A stretch of DNA of 64,000 nucleotides from Ascaris suum (GCA_013433145.1 CM024169.1:6393001-6457000), one strand, 5' to 3'. Numbered from the stretch's first letter, positions 41,430 through 54,975 are shown. The notes: generated by a model not told the origin, from the sequence alone. Numbers and translations: made by a program.

Positions 41430-42085
41430 GGTTTTGTTTGCAAAAAATGAGTTGTGCGTAAATTGCTGCAGAAAAAGCCTTTCTGTCGGAAATTTCATTC
41501 CAAGGATTGCGCTTGTATTCACCGTTTTTAAATCTGCGCGGAATTAAAGTGAAGAGAAGTTAGCGGTATTATATTGCTGCAAAGTTATATCTATTAGTCA
41601 TTTTCGTCCTAAGCGACTCAACAGTCAACGAAACAGCTGCAGCCAATTCAAATTTTCAGAGGAAATTATGAAGCTCCTTTGCCTTTCTTGTTCATATGCG
41701 TTTTGACAAAGTTTCCTTTGCATATGATATTATGAGACAGTCATGTCCCTGCGTTTGCATATGCGTATCTATCAGTTGTTGTTCTAACGTGGAAACCAAT
41801 AGCATTGTTGTTACCAATCTTCTTAGACAGAAGGCACATCATCGGTTCGTCACTTTATTTACCTCCTATCAATCTGGTTTTTGGAGTTCGGTGTAAATCG
41901 CAGCTTTTCAGGTGTTCCGAAAAAACTGCACGCGTCTTTCAGCCGATCGCATTTGCATTTTACGTTATATAGGCGACAAAATAGCGAAGCATTCGCAAGA
42001 CTTTTGATTTCTGCTGCAAAAGAGTGTGTATGTCTCGCGGCAGGCAGTTGTCGAAATTAGTTCACTTTGCCCCTCAATTTTTCAG
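41430..42085. other. Unassigned DNA with acceptor-like sites
   Basis: Contains TTTTCAG sites near 41657 and 41911, each followed by a short open frame, without recognised protein. Confidence 0.4.
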
Positions 42086-42235
42086 CTCGATAAAAGATGT
42101 TGCAGTACAAACTTTCGCGCTCTACGGGTTCGGAATCTGCTTCCCGTCGATAATGTTAATGCACCCGCTTCTTCAGTTTTTAAATTGCGGCTTAGTCATT
42201 TCGGTCTGTGTGACATGACTGCTCTTGCGAATTAA
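42086..42235 (+). CDS. Candidate terminal exon, unknown protein
   Basis: The acceptor CCCCTCAATTTTTCAG (42070-42085) opens in phase 0 into 49 codons ending in TAA. The segment begins LDKRCCSTNFRALRVRNLLP and is of ordinary composition. A comparable frame overlaps it in another phase (42024-42218), so chance cannot be excluded. Upstream exons were not found. Confidence 0.25.
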   Translation, partial: LDKRCCSTNFRALRVRNLLPVDNVNAPASSVFKLRLSHFGLCDMTALAN

Positions 42236-45200
42236 ATGTTTATTCGCCTAAATTGCATCTTTGCAATTTTTGATGTTCATACGTTCTCCCACTTCGGGAC
42301 GTTGAAATAAAATAAATAAAGTAAATTTACTTATGAGTGCAATATGTGAATGCATTAATGAGCATGATTTGTCGTTTGTTAATGCTAACGAGGTCGGTTG
42401 TGATGCTGAGTTGATTGCAAAAATCGCAGCTCGCACGATGAAGTCTCACATTCTTTCCATCTGAAGTCTTCCATAAACAGAAAAAAGTTTCAGCTGGAAA
42501 TAATTTGCGCAAATCGGTGTTGTGCAATGTAAAGGATATGGCGCTTCAGGTCGTGCGACACAGACCAGTAGCAGCGCATTGCAAAAGCTGTTTTTGAATC
42601 AGATGAGAAGAAAACCGCAAGAGGAATTTGCTTCTCCTGCAGACATTGTACAGAAGTGGGAGACTCGTCAGGGTGGAGTCCTTAATCAACCGAGATTTGT
42701 TTTTTTTTCGCCTGTCTGCATCACGTTTTAGCTGACGTTTCTGTACAATGAGTGGGTTGTTATCTGTCTTCGGTATTTTCGTCCATCAGTCCTTTTCAAA
42801 AAAGTTGCTGTTTGATTCATGCACTTTTGCAGCTTTTTATAAATTATGAGCAATTTGTGCTAAATTCGCAACAAAGAAAGCATATAAACATTGCACTTTC
42901 CAGACCAAGTGGAAAACAAACCAGGGAAGGTGAAGGCTGACTGCAAATGTTACCAAACGAACACACTTGTCTTACCTCCTGCTGCAGCTTTCCTATACAA
43001 GGACAAATAGAAGGACCACTGACGCAAGCCACATCCTGACCACAGCTGGTAGCTCTGTTTGCACACAAGGGTATGTGCGTTCAACGTATGTTGGCGCACT
43101 TTAGGGAACCTAGATTAATAAAACTCGGCAGGTATAATTCACGGCCCGGAAAAATTCTTATACTACTAAAAAAGGATTGACCAACAATTTGACTGTACGA
43201 CACATTTCGTCGATCACAGGCTTCGCATTTATTGCTTGCGCTGAGTTTTCTTTTTAAGTGAAAGTGTGGAGGACCTACGAAGGAGGTGCTTGCACCATTT
43301 ATAAACTTCAAAATGGATGCATATTAGAGAAGAAAATTGCAACCAGCTACACAAATGGTACAAATACTGCAAACATCATAGCCGCAACAAAAAGACATAT
43401 GGGGATCTTTGTGAAACATGGAAACTTGCACCGCAACGAGGAGTTTCCTGCGCAACTTAAATTAACCCACTGTGCAAGAAACTTGGCAGCTGTTGTACCG
43501 ATGTATACTAGTGGATATCTCGAATTCCTTCTTCGCTACTAACTAAGCAATGTTGGAAAGTTACTGGTGGTATCTTACGACACGCTAAAAATGGAACCTT
43601 GGCTAATCATAAAGAAAGCTTGTTAGTTTTAGGTCTAGGCATCTTATTTAGGTACTTTTAGATGTGCTAGCCCTGCAGTGACTGATATTTCCCATTCATA
43701 CTCATAGCATCGCTATCTCGAATATCGTCGTATTAGACAGATTTCCCTCTATAGTCATCTGCTCAGTACTTACGTTAAGCGATAAAGTGTGAGGCGGTTG
43801 GATGCAGTCAGCCTCAAAATCTGGAGCTTTCTTCCATTCGAGACACCAAGCAACGGCTAAACACGAAAACGAACTCGCTCAATGGCAAGCTCATAATGTA
43901 TTTGGAACAATCACCCCAATTCCTGCAACAAATTTCTTTGCGCAGCTCATTGCATACATTAGATCAAAAAGGAAACCTCCATGAGTTTTTTAAGCGTTGA
44001 AAATTAATTAACTCCGAAAAGATCGACTGGTCGCATATCAGAAATAAAGCTCAACAGCAGATACTATTGAATGATTTCAGCCATTAGGCGTAAATTGTGC
44101 AGTTAAAGAACACACGGTGACATGCAGTTGAAAAACACGGTGGCAGTGCGTCCTCCAAACTGGATACTCCAGAAGCGTATGAGGCTACAAACTGTGAGAT
44201 TCGGGAGGATAATTTGATCGAGGATTTCAACCCTACTAGAAAAGAAACCTGCTTGATACAGAGTACATAATGAGCCGGAAGGTCACCTCTTTGCTAGCTG
44301 ATAAAACGTCAGCAAAGATTAAGGTGGTTTTAGAACCAGCTGACGCAGCCACATTGTGGCCTTCATTTTATTATACTTTTTTGGATTTCGAAAGCTGATC
44401 AATTTGAAAGGATTTCGGCATATTTTGATGCTCACTAGTAACGTCCGAGTACTATATGCAGTTGACAATGAAACTGAAGCAAAAAATTTGACTGAAGCAG
44501 AAAATTTGAAACAGTTTAAGAAAAGGATGCTGCAAAAGCTGTAGAGACAAATTTGAAGAAAAACAGACCAGGGACTGACCTTTGATAGGAAATTGACATT
44601 TAAGATGTACCGGTCAACCATCTTCAAGCAGCGCTCATTTATTCTTTATATAATTCAAAGAGGAGACATTGGTATCAGAAGGCCACAGCGATTTTCAAAC
44701 ATTCCTATAAATTTCCCTAGAATGAGGCATTTTTCTGAAATAACAGTGAATGTTTCATCATCAGGTTCTCGAAGAATGCAGCAGCGCTTTTCTGACATAA
44801 GGGAACGGAATATGAGAGACTAGACGTAGCTTTAAAGGCAATCGTGGTTGGAGCAAATTAACAAAGTGCTCGACAGCCAAAAACCTTCCAGTTGTGTCTA
44901 ACTGCATTCGCACTGGTGCGTGCTTGTATACATGCCCAGTCTACAAAAGTGGCGCCGCAATAGGGGCTTGTGATTAAGAACTAGTAAATCCTCTTCATAA
45001 GTGCCTTAGCAAATTTGTTTTCGAAAGCGCATTACGACGACTTTGTTCCGCCTGTCTGCTGGTCATTTCCGTTTGACCAACGCAAATTACGAAAATTCTA
45101 GGATCCTGCACCTGTCGCCGACTTGTCATGCAGTCTTAAGCAACTCGTCATTTCTGACACAAATTACAGGCAAAGACGTGCCAAAAAATCCTAATGCTTT

Positions 45201-47130
45201 ATTTTATTTTGTTCCCAGCTTTACTCCCCTCTGCTCTCACCGACAAGCGTTCACGAGGATTTGATAATGTGTGTTCAAATAGGATTGTAACAACACTTTT
45301 ATTCAAACAAGGTAAATGGCATTTTTGTGAATGACAGAGAACAACAGTACGCTCGATTTCAAAAAGGTGTTCCACAGAAAACACCAATTCCACAGAAGAC
45401 ACCGATGAATCGAAATGTGAGAGGCGCAATCATTGTTAGTTTAGAATCGAATCGAAAACATGACTGAAGTTCAACTTGCTTCTTTCCACTCACTTTCAGC
45501 ACGAATATGACATCCTAGAATGTCTTACCAAAAATTGAATTTCACTTGTTTATTTATTTATTCATTCAGTTATTTGTTTATCCGCTCACTTGTTGTATAA
45601 TATTTTCTTCACCACAATACTGTATCAAAAAAACGCATCAATAAAAGAATAGAGTGAGACTCGCAAACACCACAGATTTGCATAACGCTGCAAAATGTGA
45701 ATACACCGTATCAAATAAAGGATTGAAGATGTCAAGCAAACAAATGCAATCGCAATCGTTATACCAAGGATTTCAGTGGCTCATCTGAAAGGATTCAAAG
45801 GACGGAAAAGTCTTCCTTAAAATTGAAAGGGAGTAACAAAGGCGATTTGCTTTGTGGAATGCCCTCCGAAAACTGAAATCTTCATGCCGATCGCAATAAA
45901 AAATCAAATAAGCACACGCTTTGCTTTAAGACGCTTCGAAAAATTATTTTTTCTTAGAAATCTCTTCAAAAATGCGAATCCTCAAGTTGCTAGCTAATCT
46001 AGCTCTATAGACACTTCTTCAGTAATCAGCTTGAAAGTTTCTGGTTTAAACTTAAAAGAAGAGTAAGGAGAAGACCGACGATCTGACGCACACAAATGTG
46101 AAAATTTGGTAGAGCATAGCTCGAGTGATACTCACTGTTTCACCGGTCGAACACATTTGACGATCTTTAGGCCTATGTGATCCAAACGAAACGGAACAAT
46201 TTCCTCGCCTCTGTTCTTCCATATTTGAAACAGAGATATAGCCGTCTAGTTTTCAGTTTCGATTGGAAAAAGTGGGAAATTCAGAACGCCGCATCCAACG
46301 CTTCAAATTTAGACATGGTAGTCGAACTGTTCGATAGGTTGGATAGTGAAGCTTGTCATGTATGGAAAGCACCAAATTTTTCATAAGTCAATGGCACTAA
46401 GACGGCAATTGTGTTAAAATACGACAAAGTCGTCGGTTCGTTTAAGACGTTATGACTGTTCAGAAGGGTTTGCGATCAGTAGAGATTTGCAGTGAGCCAA
46501 GTAAAAATTCGGGAGCTGCAGTTTAACTACTAGTTACACAACACAGCATGGCAACCAGCCTAAGAATGCAGCAGATTGCGTTAACGAGATAAACCTGCAC
46601 CCATAGGGAGCTGGGGAGTTCCAGAGAGCGGTAGCGTTCGCAAGGGCGAGATTTAATAGCGCCCGGTTCTGTTAGGAGACTTTTTACATCGTTCAGTGAA
46701 TACAGAGATAGCGGCTGAAGCCTAAATGCAGGCGGTAGCAAATTTTAGGAAGTGCTTACAAAGAAAGGGTGGCTAGTGAGAGGGGACTGTGATAGTGTCA
46801 TGTTGCTTTAGAATAAACAAGTGTAGTGGAGGCATTTTCCTGTTGCGAAAGTGATAGGAATGAGATGAGGAGCAGCGGGCGTTTTTGACGTGAGCGCTAC
46901 TTAGTGAAGTTGTTAGGATTAATTTTCGGCGCGTTACGCGTTATTCGGTGTTATTTTAGTAATCCTTTTTAATGATTGCATATTCGACTTGCGAATTTTG
47001 GTCTGCGAATGATGGTGATGATGGTGTGAACAGTAGCCCATAACCGTGAAGTCTTTATATGGAAATGAGTGTGTTTAATCTCTGCTGTGGAACGTTGCGG
47101 ATATAACGACATGCTGCAGCAAAATTCATT
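42236..47130. other. Mostly unassigned DNA
   Basis: Candidate frames (43258-43542, 44356-44544, 44593-44823 on the + strand) are not recognised. Near 44930-45040 the + strand reads CPVYKSG and SKFVFESALRRL fragments in an arrangement slightly like the start of a non-LTR reverse transcriptase, but the following boxes are absent. A TTTA/TTCA tetranucleotide tract lies at 45550-45595. Confidence 0.4.
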
Positions 47131-47760
47131 GTGCTGTCTGTACCTTCTGTAATATCTGCGTTTCCTGACCGACACTCAACTTTTATCCTCTGCTTGGAAT
47201 ATGTTGTTTCTACTGTTGTTTTCTTGTTGTTTTCAACTTTCGCAATTTGCATTGTGTTGCATGTTGCCTGCGTATCCGGCTACTCCTCCGGCAGACGAGA
47301 TTTTCTCGATACCAGAGGCAGAAAAAGCCAGTATAAGAGGACGGAAGGGGACACAACTATGAAAATCAGGCCGCAATGGGTTTTTCTTCGAGCATCGTGT
47401 GGACTACGCCGGTCTACATCAACGCTATGTCGCAGAGCTTCATTTACGTTACGAGTGTTTTCGTTCATTCGAGAGATTCTTAAATCTCCCATCAGAGATT
47501 CCGCTGTGCTTTTTGACTGTGTCCGTGTTATCTCGTTATTGTTTTTCACGATAAAATATGAGACATGTGCGCCATTTTGCCTTTCAAAGTTGCTTATCCC
47601 AACACACTGCATCATGCAGTTTGCTCGTGTTCTGTGGCTTAAAGGAGAGTTTTTTCCAGCTTGCAACCGCAGAATTCGCGCTTTTAATGAAGTTCGAACA
47701 CTACTGCGCACAATAGTGCGCATCCTAGACCATTACCAGAAATGGCGGGTAACGAGCTGA
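47131..47760. other. Long stop-free interval on both strands, no known protein
   Basis: The + strand is open for 209 codons and the minus strand for 147 codons (47723-47280) across the same DNA, unusual for this composition. The minus frame ends with a strongly hydrophobic segment near its C-terminus; the plus frame starts with one. Neither resembles a family I know. A decayed gene, an old element or chance are all possible. Confidence 0.3.
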
Positions 47761-48660
47761 GATCCACAAGCAGGTGATGTTGTTATGGCGAAAGAAAACA
47801 AAGAAAATGGAAACAGTGTGAAGGAGGGAAGACTCACTGCTAATAGATGGGAAGTATTTGGGAGTTGAGATGAAAGGCTTGAATATTTCTCGAAGGGAAA
47901 TGCTTGTTCATTGCATGAAGGAAATGAAAAGCTGCTTGATCCATAGCAATGCTGTATGAAAACTGAATGCTGAGTTGAATTATTAATTATCGAAAACGTG
48001 GAAATACAGCAGTCTCGAGCAGCAGCGTGCTGCAACTACAATTATAACACACTGCCATTAATACTCACACTAGTTGAGAAGTAGCAGAAAGAGTGGTGCG
48101 CTGCGTCTTGATGATGAGCAGTAGAGGATGAATCGGAGAGACGTGGCAAAATGATGCCCTCATCAACACTGAAAAAGTTCAAAACTATTTGACAACTGTA
48201 GTGTTCGACTCCGAGAACGAGAATATTTCTCGACTTCCCCCGCGGTAGTGTTCGTAATTCACTGCAAACCCTCCACTGCATGAGCACCAGTGAGGACCTA
48301 AGTCACAAGTGCATTTGTATAAAGTGATTGGTAAATTTTGGACCGTGACTCCCGACGTGGATTCCCCATCTCTGTGCACTATGTTAAAAAGCGTGTCTTG
48401 CCATTGCGAACTAAAAAAAAATTCGCCGTAGAATCGCAAGAACAAGAGGGAACTCCATCATGCATTGTGTTCGAATAAGAGACTCTGAAGATAAAATGTC
48501 TAATAAGTTCTAGTAGAGAAGCAGCATTTTATTACAAAGAACGATGCCTGGATTAAATGATCATGGTCAGAAAATATGTGGGAAAACAAGAAAGCCTGGA
48601 GCTAGACGAGCTCAGCTTCACCACCTTAATTTTGTAAAGATGTTCACACATGTGCAGTCG
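47761..48660. other. Unassigned DNA
   Basis: Minus-strand frames at 48445-48185 (Cys-rich, CTCDLGPHWCSCSGG) and 48035-47733 are unrecognised. No splice framework was established. Confidence 0.45.
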
Positions 48661-49290
48661 AATCAAGAGCATCAGGGGTTGATAGGATTACAATTGCAAC
48701 CGAAATTGAGAATTTAAGAAATCGTCGCAGACTTGTGCTTTCTTTTTAAATGCATGATTACGATGAGAGGAAACACTAGGAAAGCAAGCTTGTAAATGTG
48801 ACCATTATTTACAAATGACAACGGCGACGCGAAAAATGGATCTTTATAGGCCTTTATCGCGCACTGCCTTCCGTGTCAAAATTCTATGAAATTTGCATTT
48901 GCATGCAACTTTAAATTGCAATGCAGCCGAAAATAAAGCGCTCCCACTATGCTTTCGCAAAAACCTCCCAAAGCAGACTCATTTCATCGAAATCATAGAG
49001 AAATAAACGAAGGAAAAAGCTTGTTCAATGTCACATCGAGGAAACTCACAACACACTCAAGCCCCACATGGTCCTTTAGCCAACATAAAAACGAATGCGT
49101 CTCCGGCTTGTTGAGAAGTTCTCTGACGAGGAACTAAGTGAAAACCTGAACAAGCGATACATTAGCTCGGGTGTCGTCCTATCTTCCCTCCTTCTGGAGG
49201 CTTCTCTTATTTTCAGCCTCGAAACAGGGTGTGTACGCAGAAGATATGCAACTTATTTTCGATTTTAAGGTTGGGAGCAACAAGGTGCAA
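48661..49290 (+). mobile_element. Probable fossil of a second non-LTR reverse transcriptase
   Basis: Four short + strand segments occur in the order expected for a CR1/Jockey-like reverse transcriptase: RASGVDRITIATEI (from 48666), VTIIYK then NDNGDAKN in a shifted frame (about 48799-48834), YRPLSRTAF (48845-48871), SGVVLSSLLLEASLIFSL (about 49169-49222) where SGVPQGSVLGPLLF is usual, and VYAEDMQLIFDF (49231-49266) where YADD is usual. Each match is weak alone; order and rough spacing make the case. Stops and frameshifts lie between the pieces, and the interval between YRPLS and YAED is shorter than normal. Confidence 0.45.
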
Positions 49291-49902
49291 AAAGAGAAAC
49301 AATAATCAGCGGAACACCAATTAGTAGAGAGTGCTAGATCCAGTGCTGCCAACTGACTACGACTACTTAAGATATTATGGTTTATGTTGCTTTGTCCGAG
49401 ACTTCGAAAACCATATAGCGTTACGCTTTACCACCTGGGAAGTTTCTAAAGCCATATTATACTATAGAAGAGGTCACAAAAACTCCATAAATTACGCGAC
49501 AACATAGATTAACGAGCCAAAAATTTCGTTAGCTGTATTTATTCTATTTTGTCGTCAGGAAAAATCCTTAGAGTGTCCTATTATGACCTGCTAGACCGAA
49601 AAAATTATAAATTACACTCTCCTTCACAGCCATGAAGTAGAAGCAAAATTGTGAGGTATTGTTTCGAGTTGTCACCTTCCATTTCATCCGCAGCGTTGGA
49701 AACGCAACTGTTTTCACTTTATTTAATTTCTTTGCAAAAACTGAGCCCAATGCTTACCCTGCGGCTCCCACACTTCCTTTCTGCATCGCAGCAGCCTATT
49801 TTTCCGAAGGCAACGAATGTCCTTTCTTGTACCATCCCCAATCAAATCCTGTTTATTAGCAACCGTTTTCTTAAATGAGCCATACACGTGCGTCAGGCGT
49901 AA
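49291..49902. other. Unassigned DNA
   Basis: No recognised feature; may contain flanks of the neighbouring fossils. Confidence 0.45.
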
Positions 49903-50319
49903 TCACACTTCTGGAGTTCGATGCATGCCATAGCGTCCGATGCAAACATGCCTTCGGATATCAGCCGCATCCACCGTATTGGACCAGCTCCATTCAAACG
50001 TAATGATGCTCCAGAGCCGTTGCTTTGCAAAAATTCCTAGTCCGGAGCCCTTTCTAAACCGTTCTTTGAGGCAATGGTGCAGCGCAACAGCATGAATAAT
50101 GTGAAGACGGTCTCCTGATAAAAGCGAGCGTTTTCTTACCCTCCATTCCCTGCAGAGGCTTTATGGAGAGTATGGCTGTCCCGCCCTTTGAGAGGTTTTG
50201 AGAATACAAAAAACCCTCGCAGGGCTATCCGCCAACATGAAAAGCTCTGTTGTCCCTGTGGAGGATTTGGCTCATAACGTCACATGATGGAGACGCGAGC
50301 TCACCGCTGTCCCTTTCAT
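49903..50319 (-). pseudogene. Broken open frame in GC-richer DNA, unknown protein
   Basis: One minus-strand frame runs 139 codons from an ATG at 50319 to a TGA at 49903 and is interrupted only by TGA at 50274-50272 and TAA at 50163-50161. Between the stops the text is coherent, for example SLLSGDRLHIIHAVALHHCL and LKERFRKGSGLGIFAKQRLW, rich in Arg, His and Trp. The GC content is visibly higher than the AT-rich flanks. No family was recognised. A fossil of a repeat-encoded protein, or a 5' part of a retroelement, is the likeliest reading; a relict gene is the alternative. Confidence 0.35.
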
Positions 50320-50329
50320 GTGCTATCTC

Positions 50330-53300
50330 ATAGAGCAAATATCATTATCATTACTATACTGCATAAGAATTATTGACCTTTAAAACTTTAGGCAACATCC
50401 TATGAATCAGTCACTTCGATACGGAGTCGCGTATAGTGATATTGACTTACTAGAGTTGATTAGGTGGATCAATAAGCTGATTTACATAACAGTTCTTTGC
50501 TTTTTGCAAAGAGCTGTTGAGAGACTCGATTTTCCGGAGCATTTATCATAACGGTAGACAAGCAAAAACGATGTAACGAAATGCAATTATTTCTTTAAAA
50601 TATTAGAATCCAGCTATGTGCTCCCAAGCCAATTGCTTTTGAAACTTCGAGACTTTTTGTCTCAATGTTTGTGCTTTTCAACCGGAGCTTCTGAACATGC
50701 TGGTCAAGTAGCCAGATTTTTCCAATTTTACAACACAAACCTATCAATCGTGGCATCTCTATACTAAGAAATGCTTGCTAGGAAGGGAAATTTGCATGCA
50801 TTATGCGTTTTGGTGAGGGCATCATATTCATATACAAGCAGCGAATACTGAGTGAACAGCAAAGGTTACCATTCATGGAAAAAGTCGCAAAAAACTCTTC
50901 AAAATTCTAACAGGCATTTCAAGTTTAAGACCTATCAGCAGTCTTATGAGCGGCCACTTCATTTTTTGCATTATGCTGTGATATTGGACAACGATGTCTC
51001 ACATTTTCCAGGAACTCTCCATCGGCATGAATATACATTATGCCTCAATACTTCGATCACACAAAGTTGCTATCATAGAACGTTCATTGTATATTATTGC
51101 ATTATTAATTTCTGATGGTACTATCATAGCTCAACTGCTTCTCGAGTGGCGGTATAGTACGGATCACACATGTGTGCGAAGCATTTATGATGCTGCAGAG
51201 GAGAACGACTTTCTTGGGAGACAGTAGAAGATATGCGCTCTTCTTTGATAAGTTCAAAATCAGCGCATAGAAATTGCAACCATTGAGAAAATGAAAGAAG
51301 TCTAAAATGAATCATTAAATATTTAGTCAAAATCCCATCGCGTAAGTGAATTTTTCTCCTCTTTTCATTTAAAAATTTTTAAGAACTCCGAATGGCAATT
51401 GTTCTCGACGTTTTCTTCACCACAACGTCATCGACCTTTTCAGCACCTTTTGAAGCTTCTTTCCGGTAAGCACTTTAAGGCGTTTAGGCTGAATATTGCT
51501 TGAATAACCGTTAAGCTCAACAAACATTCCAGCAGAAGTTCGTTTATTGTGCATTCTGAAACGAACACTTTTAGGCGGTTTCCAACTGCCTTCATATTCA
51601 ATGCAAAGAACATAATCTTATAGCACAACTCAGAACACTCTACCAAAAGTATTTTATCATTTGAGATTCTCTGGCCTAACATATCGGACGCAAAACGTTA
51701 TATGAGTACGATTCGACCAGATCAGTAAGCGATGAGTGAAAATCTTAAAGTGAGGAAACTTGTCGATTTAACTGTCAGTTAATTCGTCAGATTCGTTCAG
51801 CGATAATCGTTCGACTGCTGAGTGGTGCAGATGGCTGTCTGTTGATGAAAAACATCTCGATAAATAAAGCTTTTTCTGTGGTACAACTGATGTGTCTAAT
51901 TAATGAGAAATTTCTTAAAAAAAACCTTTCAACTGATCTTTGCTCAACGAAGTTTAGAATCGCTGAAACATTTTTGATGAGTGGTGGGTAATGTCACGAT
52001 TTCATACGAGAAAATTGCTACTTGTTAGATCACTTGAGCAATTTTGACAACTACAAAGTAAACCAAAACTGATTTTTGGTTCTTTACTTTTCATTCAGAT
52101 GGCTGTGGACACAAGAGCCACCTTTAATGTCGCGACAGCATAACTCACTCACTTTCGTAGGCAATATGACTGCAATAAGTGCATCGTCAATAAACAAGAA
52201 CTAACCATTTAAAACCGAACATCGCTATTAGAAGTATATATCATATTATTTTGCGAATGCGATCGCTCGTCAACGTTTGCCTATCAGGTATGTATAACTC
52301 AATTAAACATACATATGCAAAAAAATTCTCCTTAAGCAAATCGACGAAATGCTTCGAATACAAAAAAAGAGTTGTGAGCACTGCAAACGTGAACCAGTAT
52401 AATAATGTGAAAGTTTTTTGAGGCGCTTATTTAGCCGTCGATGATAGTTTGGTGCGAAGATAATCTCTCGCATTCCAAGTGCAGCTGTTTCAACTTGAGA
52501 ATTACAAAGCGAATCAACGTCGACTTCAAATTTCTTGAGGAAAAAATTTTAAAGAACAAGTATGTTAAGAGTGCTCAAAAACAGTTCACATTCGTTCGTT
52601 GGTTTGGACGTTTAGAAAAACATAAAGAATTTTTAAGGACTCATTTTGCTTTGATCCAAATGTTTTTGGTCGCTTTCAAGCAATTTATCGAATGTTATGT
52701 CGATTCAGCCGACAGTCTCATGAACCATAACCAATAAATTGATCCATACGATCTATATGCATAGAGCACATTCGAGCAAATGTGCATCTGAGTCTATTAG
52801 CTGAGTCACTTAAACATATCAATTACATCTCATTATTATGTCCTCTGCCTCCGCTTCGAGAGTCTCCACATCAAAAAAAGTGATCTGCAGGATTCGTTTT
52901 TTAGACTGAATCAGCTTTTTATCGAATACGGTAAACATTCTAATAGAATTAATTTAAGATTGCTCACAAGACTTCCTCAGCGTAAAAAACGTAACCCTAA
53001 CGAACATTTTGTGAAGAATCGCACTGATCCGACAAGAGGGATTAACGAATCGGAAATTAACTCGCTCAACTAATAAACAAGTTCGCTTCGTGGTGCCTTG
53101 GCGCTTCAAACGACAACAGCAACAAATTAGCTAGTTGAAGCACTCTTCAGCTTTCCACTTTCAAACATGCCGAGTTCGTTTTAACTATTCTTGATGGTGT
53201 AAGATTTATTCCATATCTCCGCAGGGCAAGGTGGATTAATCGATCACTCCAGCATCTTCAAGCATCACATCTGAATTTGATCTGCTACAGACAAAGGCCT

Positions 53301-54844
53301 ATACCTTTGGATTTTCTTATTTTCCACGCCGTCTAAATTTGTGGAATAAGCTTGCATAACTCTATCAGTTGGATTGAAAAAGGAGACTTGAGCTGCTTTT
53401 CTGCGTGCCAAGTTCAAACTGGAAAACTAGACATGCTCGACCGATGGAACAATACAAGCTACTTGCTTTTAATGATCACCTACTGCAGGTCTTCCTTCGG
53501 GATTGCAACTGCTTTAGCAGTTCCTAAAGAAGACAAGCAGCCTTTGCAGTATGTGAATCACATTAAAATGTTATGCAAAAGAGGACGGCAGTTATCGGGA
53601 AATGCGACTCATTAAAGAAGACAACTGTGAGACGAATGAAAATTTTTTCCGACTTGGCTTTTTGTTAGCGGTCGATTTTCGATACGATAATATCTGCAAT
53701 TGAAGGATGGAAAAGCATTTGAAAAAAATATCTATTTTCATTCTCGCATAATTTAACAGTGCATTTAAGTGCATTGCCAATCTTCATGAATCTTTTTTTT
53801 TCAATGTGTTTCATTGAATTATTAATAATCATACGTCCAGTGCACTGAAGAGGATATCCACAATTGTTTAATGTTATCAAAAAACTCGTGACTTTGATGT
53901 CTTAGAATTTTCTATGAAAGACTTTCATCAGTTGGAATTTATTTTCTAAAGCGCTCTTCTAAGTTAGTGCATTCTCAGTGATGCTGCTCCGTAACTAATA
54001 CTGCGCTTAATGAAAAAGTTTTACGCTTAGTAATAGCTGCTGAATGCAACAACAATCATTGATTATTTGATAAAATAGGAGGTAGTGAACGTAGCCATGA
54101 AAGGTTTGAATCGTGCATCAGTGTATATGTAATACGTCAGGTCAGATGACGACGAGAGGAAAAAAGTGAATCGACGAATGAAATAAAAGCAAAAGTGGCA
54201 ATGCCGGCGGAATGCCATCAGTCGACTCGATGAAGCGACGCCTTATTTAAACCGAATTTTATATTAAAAATGCATCGTTACTCTCAGTGGTCACTCTGAC
54301 GGTAACCTCCTCTGACGTGATGAATTTTTCATATTGGATTTCCCACGAGTAATATTGAGAGCGTTTCGTTGAAAGCGATTATTTTTGCTCAGATTAAAAC
54401 AGCAAGCATTACCGTTTCTGGAGGTCTTTAATGGCCTACTAATATGTCCCAACGAAAATTCACTTCAAAAGCGTCGCACTTTTAAATGAGATGTTTAAAT
54501 TTGGGCGATAGGTGATTATTGGCTCGCACTGGGTGCTTGGAAAGCATTAATTTTCTTTCGCCCTATCAATGCAAAGTTAGAAAACGCATTGAAGAACGGT
54601 GATGTGATAGTAAGTGTTTTTTGCGCTGCCATCATGGCTGATCGACTTCACCAATAAACTCTTCAAAAATAGATGAAAATCTCCCAGGTATGGTTTATAT
54701 TTCTGGTCGACCAAATAACTGTCTGCATTAGCGTAATTGCAAAACAGTATGTCACGATCTTTCTAACCCATGGATTTTTCGGTGGATGCGAACTGTACAT
54801 CCATACGGGAACTAAGTGGAGGTTTTGTTTAGAGACTTTTTCAG
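50330..54844. other. Unassigned DNA, no supported gene
   Basis: Frames at 52441-52737 (+, 98 codons), 53352-53615 (+, 87 codons) and 50852-51115 (+) match nothing known to me. They lie upstream of the candidate terminal exon at 54845 on the same strand and could include exons of that gene, but no phase-consistent join was established. Confidence 0.45.
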
Positions 54845-54975
54845 GTGAATCGCCAAATACAAACATGAGGTTTTTTGCATCAGCTTTTGCAGGACGCTCA
54901 GCTGAAGTATTGGACCACCGTCTATACACTCTTACACATGTAAAGGAAGAGGTTGATAAAAAGTTAAATAGATAG
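54845..54975 (+). CDS. Candidate terminal exon, unknown protein
   Basis: The acceptor GACTTTTTCAG (ending 54844) opens in a phase needing one preceding base and gives 42 residues plus stop, ending LDHRLYTLTHVKEEVDKKLNR with TAG. The C-terminal end is helical and charged. The frame is open further upstream too, to about 54673, so the exon could be longer, but the acceptor is of good nematode type. It would end 138 bp from the stop of the minus-strand gene at 55114, making a convergent pair. No family recognised. Confidence 0.3.

Noticed and set aside
44930..45360. CPVYKSG, SKFVFESALRRL and QYARFQKGV fragments as a third reverse transcriptase
   Set aside because: The spacing between the second and third fragment is far too large and no catalytic box was found.
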